From positions 1 to 6,277 of the forward strand of contig CANQTI010000115.1 of NCBI GenBank assembly GCA_947626725.1: a stretch of DNA of 6,277 bases, read 5' to 3'. A program made the translations under genes and the position numbers. Under the pieces are notes generated by a model, which made no database searches, was not told the DNA's origin, and saw nothing but the letters and a program-made list of their open reading frames with translations. Of the stretch, positions 1 through 6,143 are shown piece after piece. Position 1 is the first letter of the stretch. The number at the start of each line of letters is the position of its first letter. Origin of the DNA: an uncultured Eisenbergiella sp. GTDB taxonomy: Bacteria > Bacillota > Clostridia > Lachnospirales > Lachnospiraceae.

Positions 1-1127
1 TCTGTCATGGAAAACAGCACCCAGCCTCCCAGCACCGCCAGCAGCGTATAAGCGTGCCCCAGCGCGGGATGCCTGGAAAGCGGCTTCAGCAGCCAGAGCT
101 TCTCCAAAATCAGAAGGACCGCAAACCACAGTCCCCAGAACAGAAAATTCCAGGCCGCGCCGTGCCACAGGCCGGTGAGCGTCCAAACGATCAGAATATT
201 GAAAAGCTGCCGCCTGATCCCCCTGCGGTTGCCGCCCAGCGGAATATAGACATATTCCCGAAACCAGCCGGATAAGGACATATGCCAGCGACGCCAGAAT
301 TCGGTGACGCTTTTCGCCGTATAAGGATAGCGGAAATTCTCCGGAAAGGCAAAGCCCATCATCTTTCCAAGACCGGACGCCATGTCGGAATACCCGGAAA
401 AGTCGAAATAGATCTGAAAGGCGAAACACAGCATCGCGGCCCAGGCCGCCAGCACGGTGCGCTCCGGCGTCTCCCAGCCCGTGAACTGTTCGAACAATGC
501 CCCCGCCTGATTGGCCAGCAGCACCTTTTTCCCGAGTCCGATACAGAAGCGGCGCACCCCCTCGTCCAGCCCCCGCGCCGTCACCCTGCGGGCGCGCAGC
601 GCTTCCTCCACATCCCGGTACTGCACGATCGGCCCGGCGATGAGCTGGGGAAACATGGCGACAAAGGCGCCGAACGCGATGATATTCCGCTGGGCGGGCA
701 CCCTCTGCCGGTACACCTCTATCGTATAGGACATGGTCTGGAAGGTATAAAAGGAAATACCGATGGGCAGCGGCAGATTCAGCAGAGGAATGCCGCTTCC
801 CGTCACCGCATTGATGCTGCCGATGAGAAAATCCGCATATTTGAAAAAGCCCAGCAGCAGCAGATTGACCGCCACGGAGGAGATCAAAAGGGTTTTTGCC
901 GCCCCTTCCTTCCCCAGTCGCCGTGCCCGTCCGATCGCCAGCCCGTGACCGTAGTCGGACACCGTGGAAAACAGAAGAAGGACCACATACACGGGGTCCC
1001 CCCAGGCATAAAAAACAAGGCTCCCCAAAAACAGGACAAGATTTTTTGCCCTGTGGGGAGCCAGAAAATAGATCAGAAAAAAGATCGGCAGAAAACGGAA
1101 TAAAAACAGCAGACTGGAAAAAACCAT
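1..1127 (-). CDS. MBOAT family membrane O-acyltransferase, AlgI/DltB-like (3' end cut off by window edge)
   Basis: The reading frame is open for 375 codons from the ATG at 1127 to the left edge; AlgI-type proteins are usually about 450-500 residues, so the C-terminal part is missing. Family marks in order: hydrophobic start MVFSSLLFLFRFLP, PIGISFYTFQTMSY (121-134), FPQLIAGPIVQY (159-170), FQIYFDFSGYSDMA (237-250), PENFRYPYTAKSVTEFWRRWH (from 262), REYVYIPLGGNR (290-301) and TGLWHGAAWNF (318-328). His322 in the WHG motif is the expected catalytic histidine, and His282 is also typical. Many hydrophobic segments fit a polytopic membrane protein. By family, it passes an acyl group, usually acetyl, across the membrane for O-acylation of a surface polymer; the substrate here is unknown. 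ATG 1127 is preferred to ATG 1133 because the ribosome-binding site directly abuts 1133. It follows the lipoprotein gene after a hairpin-rich spacer. A partner SGNH/DHHW protein is expected beyond the edge. Family assignment is very secure. Confidence 0.95.
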   Translation of the reverse strand, partial: MVFSSLLFLFRFLPIFFLIYFLAPHRAKNLVLFLGSLVFYAWGDPVYVVLLLFSTVSDYGHGLAIGRARRLGKEGAAKTLLISSVAVNLLLLGFFKYADFLIGSINAVTGSGIPLLNLPLPIGISFYTFQTMSYTIEVYRQRVPAQRNIIAFGAFVAMFPQLIAGPIVQYRDVEEALRARRVTARGLDEGVRRFCIGLGKKVLLANQAGALFEQFTGWETPERTVLAAWAAMLCFAFQIYFDFSGYSDMASGLGKMMGFAFPENFRYPYTAKSVTEFWRRWHMSLSGWFREYVYIPLGGNRRGIRRQLFNILIVWTLTGLWHGAAWNFLFWGLWFAVLLILEKLWLLKPLSRHPALGHAYTLLAVLGGWVLFSMT

Positions 1128-1133
1128 GGTCAT

Positions 1134-1141
1134 CCTTCCCC
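1134..1141 (-). promoter_or_regulatory. Ribosome-binding site of the MBOAT gene
   Basis: On the minus strand GGGGAAGG is followed immediately by ATGACCATGG. It touches the first ATG (1133) but lies six bases before the second (1127), a normal spacing. It therefore favours 1127 as the start, giving the typical MVFSSL opening. Confidence 0.7.
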
Positions 1142-1154
1142 AAATACAAGACGG

Positions 1155-1186
1155 CAGTCCCGGCGGCGTCCCGCGGCGCCGGGCTG
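1155..1186 (-). repeat. GC-rich hairpin just upstream of the MBOAT gene
   Basis: Perfect 7-base inverted repeat: cccggcg at 1159-1165 pairs with cgccggg at 1177-1183 around an 11-base loop. Three more pairs (cag 1155-1157 with ctg 1184-1186) extend the stem if t1158 is bulged. In the transcript it sits about 14 bases before the MBOAT ribosome-binding site. The bases after it (CCGTCTTGTATTTGG on the minus strand) are only mildly T-rich, so it is not a clear intrinsic terminator. It could act as an attenuator, an RNA-stability element or a remnant of a small repeat. Its right arm contains gcgccgggctg, also found at 1253-1263. Confidence 0.55.
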
Positions 1187-1249
1187 TCCTCTCTCCGCCG
1201 GAGGCGCTTCGGCCGACGGGCCATCTGACCTGTCCGTCCAGCCGTTTTC

Positions 1250-1276
1250 CCTGCGCCGGGCTGCCCCTGGCGCAGG
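1250..1276 (-). repeat. GC-rich hairpin just after the lipoprotein stop codon
   Basis: Perfect 8-base inverted repeat: cctgcgcc (1250-1257) pairs with ggcgcagg (1269-1276) around an 11-base loop. In the transcript it begins six bases after the TGA of the lipoprotein gene. It is followed by GGAAAACGG rather than a run of U, so it lacks the tail of a canonical rho-independent terminator. It may protect the 3' end of the upstream message or reduce readthrough into the MBOAT gene. Confidence 0.55.
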
Positions 1277-1282
1277 CCCGCG

Positions 1283-1867
1283 TCACTTCAGCAGCAGCTC
1301 CTCTATGGCCTCCAGCGCCTTCGCGTTCTCCTTTTCGCAGTGCTCAATGATGGCGGCGTCGGAATCCTGGGCGGACTCTTCCACCTCCGTCAGATCCCCG
1401 CCCAGCTGCACAAAGCAGACGTATCGGCCGAACGTTTCGATCTGCGAGGCCTGTACCTTGCCCATGTTGGAAGGATATTGCATAGCCTCGTTGATATTGT
1501 AATCCCGGTAGGCATTCAGCGCCGCCTCCAGATCAGCCTCTTTTCCTTCCGCCGCCTTAAAGATCAGCAGCGTGTCCACATTAGTGGAGATCATCGGCAT
1601 CTGTCCGGAAAACTCCACATACAATTCCGCCGGAACGCTGAACAGATCCTCCAGCATCTGCGCATCGATATCCATATTGGGCCAATAGGCCTCTCCCAAC
1701 GCCTCCTGCACCGCGGCCTGCAGATCCGCCGTCGCCGCATCTTCTCTGTAACCGCTGTCCTCCGTCTGCGCACCGGCGTTTTCTCCCGTCTTCGCACACC
1801 CGGCTGCGGACAGCAGCAGCGCCGCCAGACAGGCCGCCGCACACAGCTTTGCAAAACAGTTTTTCAT
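1283..1867 (-). CDS. Secreted lipoprotein, DUF4358-like, function unknown
   Basis: The 194-residue product has a lipoprotein signal peptide: basic start (MKNCFAK), hydrophobic stretch 8-22, and a lipobox ending AAGC with Cys24 as the expected lipidated residue. Residues 25-45 form a polar, acidic tether. The folded part (about 46-157) includes YWPNMDID (61-68), a segment VPAELYVEFSGQMPMISTNVD (78-98) followed by LLIFKAAEGKEADLEAALNAY (100-120), and GRYVCFVQLGG (147-157). This pattern, a helix, a central strand reporting on 'xxxKAxEGK' and a terminal strand, resembles DUF4358 lipoproteins of Clostridia; I match it from memory. The C-terminal 35 residues are acidic and helical-looking. Cys151 and Cys177 are the only cysteines in the mature domain besides Cys24. 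The gene lies 20 bases after the ABC gene, so it is probably co-transcribed and translated from the same message. By location it acts on the outer face of the membrane; its role is not known. Confidence 0.85.
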   Translation of the reverse strand: MKNCFAKLCAAACLAALLLSAAGCAKTGENAGAQTEDSGYREDAATADLQAAVQEALGEAYWPNMDIDAQMLEDLFSVPAELYVEFSGQMPMISTNVDTLLIFKAAEGKEADLEAALNAYRDYNINEAMQYPSNMGKVQASQIETFGRYVCFVQLGGDLTEVEESAQDSDAAIIEHCEKENAKALEAIEELLLK

Positions 1868-1874
1868 CGCTTTA

Positions 1875-1887
1875 CCCTCTCTCTTTC
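1875..1887 (-). promoter_or_regulatory. Purine-rich ribosome-binding site of the lipoprotein gene
   Basis: The minus strand reads GAAAGAGAGAGGG and then seven bases (TAAAGCG) before the ATG at 1867. The purine run starts right behind the TAG stop codon of the ABC gene, so the short junction serves as both gene end and initiation site. Confidence 0.6.
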
Positions 1888-3648
1888 CTATTTCATCTGA
1901 TCCGCCATATGATAGAACTGATAATAAATTCCCTTCTTCGCCAAAAGCTGTTCGTGATTGCCTTCCTCCACGATGCCCTCCTCCGTCAGCACCAGGATCC
2001 GGTCCGAATTGCGGATGGAGGAAAGCCGATGCGCAATGGTCAGCGTTGTGCGGCCCACGGCCAGCCGTCCCAGGGACTGAGCCACGGCGTACTCGCTTTC
2101 ATTGTCCAGCGCGGAAGTGGCCTCATCCAGGATCAGAATCTGCGGATTTTTCAGAAAAACCCGGGCGATGCTGATGCGCTGCTTCTGTCCGCCGGAAAGC
2201 TTGACGCCGCGCTCACCCACATAGGTATCGTACCCGTTTTTCAGCGCGATTATGAACTCGTGGGCGCCGGCTCGCTTCGCCGCCTCTTCCACCTCGGCCC
2301 GGCTGGCCTCCGGCCGTCCGTAGGAAATGTTTTCATAGACCGTCCCCGAAAACAGATACACATCCTGCTGGACAATGCCGATGTTCCGGCGCAGGCTTTT
2401 CAGGGTGAAATCCCGGATATTCCGGCCGTCTATCGTAATGGTCCCGCCTGTCACGTCGTAAAAACGGGGGATCAGGTTGCACAGCGTCGTCTTTCCGCCG
2501 CCGGAAGGCCCCACGATTGCCACCTTTTCGCCCGGATGGATGACCAGATTCAGGTTTTGAAACACCTGATTGTGATCGTCCGGATATTCGAAGCTCACGT
2601 TATGGAACGCGATCTCTCCCCTCGGCGTCCCCATTTCCACCGCGTCCGGCTCGTCGAAAATCTCGATGTCCGCGTCCATGATCTGCAGGAAACGCTCAAT
2701 CCCCGTCATGCCCCGTTGGAACTGCTCCGCGAACTCAATGATCCGGCGGATGGTCGCAATCAGCGTGGACACATACAGAAGAAACGCCACCAAATCACCG
2801 GGTTCCACCAGCCCTTTGATCAAAAACAGACTTCCGAAGAGAAGTACCGACACATACATCACACCGTCAAAGGCGCGGGTGGCAGCATTAAACTGGGCCA
2901 TCAAGTGATAGGAGTCCCGCTTGATATCCAGAAACTTGCCGTTATCCGTCTCAAACTTTCGGTTTTCCATCTCTTCATTGGTGAACGCCTTCACGACCTT
3001 CTGTCCCAAAAGGCTGTCCTCAATGCGGGCGTTGAGCTCCCCGATGTGATGACGCTGCGCACGGAATACGGCGCGCATCCGAAAATTCAGCTTCATGCAA
3101 ACCACGGCCATCACCGGAATGATGACAAAAATGATCAATGTCAGCAGCACGTTGATCCGGGCCAGGATGATGAAGGAAATCACCAGCTTCACCCCGGCGA
3201 TAAAAAACTCCTCCGGACAGTGATGGGCAAATTCCGTCACATCGAACAGATCGTTGGTAATTCGTCCCATGATCTGGCCCACCTTCGTATTGCTGTAATA
3301 GGTATTGGACAGCTGCTGCAGATGCCGGTACGCATCCCGCCGCATATCCGTCTCGATCTTCGCCCCCATCACATGACCGGTGCCTGCCATATAATAAGCC
3401 CCCACACAGTCCACCACCCGCAGCGCCAGATACAGCACCACCAAAATGGCAACCGTGCGCATGGAAAGGGCCGCCGCATCCAGCAGCGCTTCGTTGGTGA
3501 TATAGCGCATGATCATCGGCAGCACCAGCTCACACAGCGTGGTCATTCCCGCACAGCACAGATCAAAGACCATGATCCGCCAATACGGTTTAAAATACGG
3601 CAAAAATCGGCTGAACAGTTCTTTTGTCCGGTATTGTCTGCTCTCCAT
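1888..3648 (-). CDS. ABC exporter half-transporter, MsbA/MdlB-like (fused membrane and ATPase domains)
   Basis: The 586-residue product has the normal length and layout of a homodimeric type IV ABC exporter. The membrane domain (about 1-305) has six likely helices near 25-47, 65-87, 146-165, 166-187, 259-280 and 284-302. The ATPase domain (about 345-580) is intact: A-loop Tyr355, Walker A GPSGGGKTT (380-388), Q-loop VQQDVYLFSGTV (426-437), x-loop TYVGERG (475-481), signature LSGGQ (484-488), Walker B ILILDEA with catalytic Glu509, D-loop SALD (512-515) and H-loop His540. It should use ATP to export a substrate that cannot be told from sequence; lipid, drug and peptide exporters share this form. 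No second half-transporter is adjacent, so a homodimer is simplest. The ATG at 3648 is chosen over an in-frame GTG at 3681 because the predicted promoter would start the RNA near 3675, downstream of that GTG. The lipoprotein gene follows 20 bases later. Confidence 0.95.
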   Translation of the reverse strand: MESRQYRTKELFSRFLPYFKPYWRIMVFDLCCAGMTTLCELVLPMIMRYITNEALLDAAALSMRTVAILVVLYLALRVVDCVGAYYMAGTGHVMGAKIETDMRRDAYRHLQQLSNTYYSNTKVGQIMGRITNDLFDVTEFAHHCPEEFFIAGVKLVISFIILARINVLLTLIIFVIIPVMAVVCMKLNFRMRAVFRAQRHHIGELNARIEDSLLGQKVVKAFTNEEMENRKFETDNGKFLDIKRDSYHLMAQFNAATRAFDGVMYVSVLLFGSLFLIKGLVEPGDLVAFLLYVSTLIATIRRIIEFAEQFQRGMTGIERFLQIMDADIEIFDEPDAVEMGTPRGEIAFHNVSFEYPDDHNQVFQNLNLVIHPGEKVAIVGPSGGGKTTLCNLIPRFYDVTGGTITIDGRNIRDFTLKSLRRNIGIVQQDVYLFSGTVYENISYGRPEASRAEVEEAAKRAGAHEFIIALKNGYDTYVGERGVKLSGGQKQRISIARVFLKNPQILILDEATSALDNESEYAVAQSLGRLAVGRTTLTIAHRLSSIRNSDRILVLTEEGIVEEGNHEQLLAKKGIYYQFYHMADQMK

Positions 3649-3650
3649 AA

Positions 3651-3658
3651 TCCTTTCT
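3651..3658 (-). promoter_or_regulatory. Ribosome-binding site of the ABC gene, closely spaced and duplicated
   Basis: AGAAAGGA lies only two bases before the ATG at 3648, which is tight. The same eight bases occur 17 bases upstream (3668-3675), there extended to AGAAAGGAG, the better anti-Shine-Dalgarno match, but no usual start codon follows it at normal distance. The pair may be a standby site or chance. Confidence 0.5.
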
Positions 3659-3681
3659 GTTTCAGACTCCTTTCTACACAC

Positions 3682-3710
3682 ATTTTACCAGCGATCCCCT
3701 GAAGATGCAA
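3682..3710 (-). promoter_or_regulatory. Sigma-A-type promoter for the ABC-lipoprotein unit
   Basis: On the minus strand TTGCAT (3705-3710) and TAAAAT (3682-3687) are separated by exactly 17 bases. The -10 box matches TATAAT at five of six positions and has the TGN extension in front (TGGTAAAAT), which can make up for a -35 box with only three matches to TTGACA. The RNA would begin near the A at 3675, giving a leader of about 27 bases before the ATG at 3648. It sits in the 155-base gap after the transglutaminase gene, where a new unit would be expected. No operator-like palindrome was seen over it. Confidence 0.6.
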
Positions 3711-3803
3711 CCTGTCTTTCCGCAAACAGCGGCATCCGGATAACCGTTTCACTGCCCCTCCTCCCATACCTTATCATGACATAAGCAGGGCCGCAGATCC
3801 GCT

Positions 3804-6143
3804 TCATCCGCCCAGCCAAAACCGTGCCAACCACCAGCGAAGTCTGCCGGTTTCCCGAATCCGCTCCAGAATCCGATCCCGCTCTCCAACCGCAATTTCC
3901 AGCGCAGCCTCCGTCTCCTCCCGATCTCCGTAACGATACCACTCCAAAAAAGTCAATGTCTGAAAGCATCCTTCTCCCAGCGTTTTCTCACACCGCCTTT
4001 GGAATTCCTGCAGCGTCTCCGCCTCCTCCCGCACCAGTCCCAGCCGCGACAACAGCCAGAAGCTCTGCTTTGTAATATACAGGAACCGCTCCGTCGTTCC
4101 CATGCGCTCATAGCGCCGGCGCCGCAGCCTCCGGTCCGCCCACAGCGCCAGGGCCATGCAGCAGAAGAGGAAGGCCAGGCTCACGGGAAGCACCCGCAAA
4201 ATGCGCTCTGCCGCCGCTCCCATTCCGCTCCCTTCCTCCGGCACGGTCTCCGCCGGCTGCTCCGCATTTTCCTCAGGCGCCGTATCCCTCCCGCCGGAGG
4301 ACAAAAGGGCCGCGCCCGCCGGCGGCGCGAAGTCGGCCGCCTCTTCTTCCGTACTCATCTTCCAGGGCGTGTACCGCAAACCCAGGAACCCCGGCGTGGG
4401 CTCAAACGGCAGCCAGCCAAACCCCTCCAGCCATACTTCCGGCCATGCATGGGTCATATCGGAGGTCACCGTCACGTTCTTTTTTTGGCGGGCCGGCACA
4501 CAAAATCCCTCCACATATCGGGCCGGAATGCCTTCCGCCCGGGCCAACAGTACAAAGGCCGTGGCAAAATAGCTGCAATATCCCCGCCCGCTTTCCAGCA
4601 GAAAATAATCCAGAAAGTGTTCCGCATCATCCACCCGTTCCGGCAGTTCTCCCGGCGTTTTCGTATATTCCAGCGATGCCAGCGCATATTCGATCGCGCG
4701 CAGCTTTTCCAGCTCCGTTTCCGTTCCCGTCAGCACCCGGTCCAGCCAATCTCTCACCTCCGGCGAGAGCGTCACCGCACCTCCATAGTAGGTTTTTATG
4801 GCCTGCCGATACCGTTCCAGCCCTTCCAGCGTCAGCTCCCTTTTCCCCGCATTGCGGTTTTGGCCGCTATAATCGGAGAGCAGTTTTTCCAGGGCGGCCT
4901 GTCGCCGCGCTTCCGCGCTGTTCTTAAGCCCGCTTTCCAAAAAATCGTAGAAACCGGCCGTGCCGGCATTGAGCTGATAATAATCAATCCGGTAGGAGGT
5001 CCCGTATCCGCGGCGTTTCCCAAACCGCAGATCCCCGCCGTCATTTTCATAGTCACAATCCAGAACCGTCCTGGTTTTTTGCGGCGCAAACAGATATCCG
5101 GTATGAAACCAGCCGTAAGTGATCTGCAGCTGAGAATACCGCAAAAAATCGAACTCGTTTTCTGTATCGGCCCGCACCGCGCTGACGGTTTCCGCTGTAT
5201 CATAGAGCTGCCAGGGCTCCGTTTCATGACAGGTTTTCTCCCAGCCTCTTCCGTCAAAACGGTCATAGGCTGTCCCTGCCAGATACAGATTTGTCCACAG
5301 CCCATTATCGGTTTTTATCTCAAAAAGGACCTCCGGCGCCTCCCGCAGCCCGCCGCCCAGTTCTCCTTCCTCCGAAAATCCCTGAAAGGAAAGGCCAAAA
5401 TCTTCTCTGCCGCTCCCCGCCAGACGATGGATCTGCGCGATAACACTCTCTCGAACCCGCCCATACGCCGCCTTCACAAAGTTCCAATCATAGGCCTTTG
5501 GGGGAGACGGCATCAGAAGCATCAGCACCAGCAAAAGCAGAGCAAAGGGCATGAGCCAGACCATATAAAGAGCAGTCTGCGCCTCCTTCTTTTTCCCCCA
5601 ATGCTGCCGGATATTTTCCGACACCGTCATCACGCAAAACCAGAGGGCCAACACGGCACCCACATGGCTGACCTGAATATCCCGCAGCATGGAACCCAAA
5701 AGCAGCAGAAACAGAATCCCGGCGATTCCGGTTCGCACAGCAGAAAAACGGCTTGCCAGCACGCCCAGCAGACAGCACAAAATCGCCGCCAACAGCGCCT
5801 GTACCGCCGCATAGCCGCTCTGCCACGCCGGGTCCCATTCCCCGGTCCCCAGAAGCCAATGCCGATAGGAAACGAAAAACACAGCGGCTTCCTTCCCCGC
5901 CGTCAGTCCTGCCGTCACAAAGCAGCCGGCCAACAGCAGCAAGGCAAAGACACGCTCCCTTGTCCGCAGGCTGACAAGCCCCGTGAAAAGCAAGACTGCC
6001 GCCGCGCCTGCTGCCAGCGGAACCCCCAAAGGCTCGTTCACCCCCATCCTGCTTCCCAGTCCGAACAGGCAGATTCCCAGAAAAAGGAGCTCCTGCATAA
6101 ACAGATAAAGGGAGTTGTAATATTTCCGAATCCACTCCGCCAT
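3804..6143 (-). CDS. TgpA-like membrane transglutaminase-domain protein
   Basis: The 779-residue protein has about seven N-terminal membrane helices (near 17-30, 39-58, 65-82, 111-131, 138-152, 159-174, 190-211), a large outside region (about 212-648), one more helix (about 649-668) and a cytoplasmic tail resembling DUF4129 (for example EEAETLQEFQRRC near 706-718 and WYRYGD at 735-740). The transglutaminase core is at about 475-590: catalytic Cys523 in GRGYCSYFATAFVLLAR, His565 in MTHAWPEVW, and Glu581 in WLPFEPTPGF where many relatives have Asp. A low-complexity linker rich in Glu, Ala and Pro (about 597-646) joins the core to the last helix. The fold is that of cysteine acyl-transferases or proteases acting outside the membrane; the substrate is unknown. 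The start at 6143 has a strong GGAGGAA site eight bases before it and overlaps the upstream stop by one base. A longer version from TTG 6218 would run through the upstream gene. Confidence 0.93.
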   Translation of the reverse strand: MAEWIRKYYNSLYLFMQELLFLGICLFGLGSRMGVNEPLGVPLAAGAAAVLLFTGLVSLRTRERVFALLLLAGCFVTAGLTAGKEAAVFFVSYRHWLLGTGEWDPAWQSGYAAVQALLAAILCCLLGVLASRFSAVRTGIAGILFLLLLGSMLRDIQVSHVGAVLALWFCVMTVSENIRQHWGKKKEAQTALYMVWLMPFALLLLVLMLLMPSPPKAYDWNFVKAAYGRVRESVIAQIHRLAGSGREDFGLSFQGFSEEGELGGGLREAPEVLFEIKTDNGLWTNLYLAGTAYDRFDGRGWEKTCHETEPWQLYDTAETVSAVRADTENEFDFLRYSQLQITYGWFHTGYLFAPQKTRTVLDCDYENDGGDLRFGKRRGYGTSYRIDYYQLNAGTAGFYDFLESGLKNSAEARRQAALEKLLSDYSGQNRNAGKRELTLEGLERYRQAIKTYYGGAVTLSPEVRDWLDRVLTGTETELEKLRAIEYALASLEYTKTPGELPERVDDAEHFLDYFLLESGRGYCSYFATAFVLLARAEGIPARYVEGFCVPARQKKNVTVTSDMTHAWPEVWLEGFGWLPFEPTPGFLGLRYTPWKMSTEEEAADFAPPAGAALLSSGGRDTAPEENAEQPAETVPEEGSGMGAAAERILRVLPVSLAFLFCCMALALWADRRLRRRRYERMGTTERFLYITKQSFWLLSRLGLVREEAETLQEFQRRCEKTLGEGCFQTLTFLEWYRYGDREETEAALEIAVGERDRILERIRETGRLRWWLARFWLGG

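Noticed and set aside
597..646. Possible repeat or mobile insertion behind the Glu/Ala/Pro-rich linker of the transglutaminase protein (residue numbers, not bases; bases about 4206-4355)
   Set aside because: The frame is continuous and flexible acidic linkers are usual before the last membrane helix in this family; no flanking repeats were seen.
282..1103. A 273-codon plus-strand open frame at the left end
   Set aside because: It is opposite the MBOAT gene, which carries all family motifs; the plus-strand translation has no recognisable features.
3649..3681. A GTG start at 3681 for the ABC gene
   Set aside because: It would be upstream of the predicted RNA start, and its nearest purine-rich stretch is too far away.
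1849..3702. A 617-codon open frame on the plus strand opposite the ABC gene
   Set aside because: It is antisense to an ABC exporter with every motif intact. Its translation is rich in His, Arg and Gln with no domain pattern, as expected from reading a GC-biased gene backwards.
3770..3785. Inverted repeat cttat/ataag after the transglutaminase stop as a terminator
   Set aside because: The stem is five bases and mostly A-T, with no T-run after it on the minus strand.
3685..3969. A 94-codon minus-strand open frame spanning the end of the transglutaminase gene and the gap
   Set aside because: Most of it lies inside the transglutaminase gene in another frame, it has no convincing ribosome-binding site or domain, and it would overlap the promoter.
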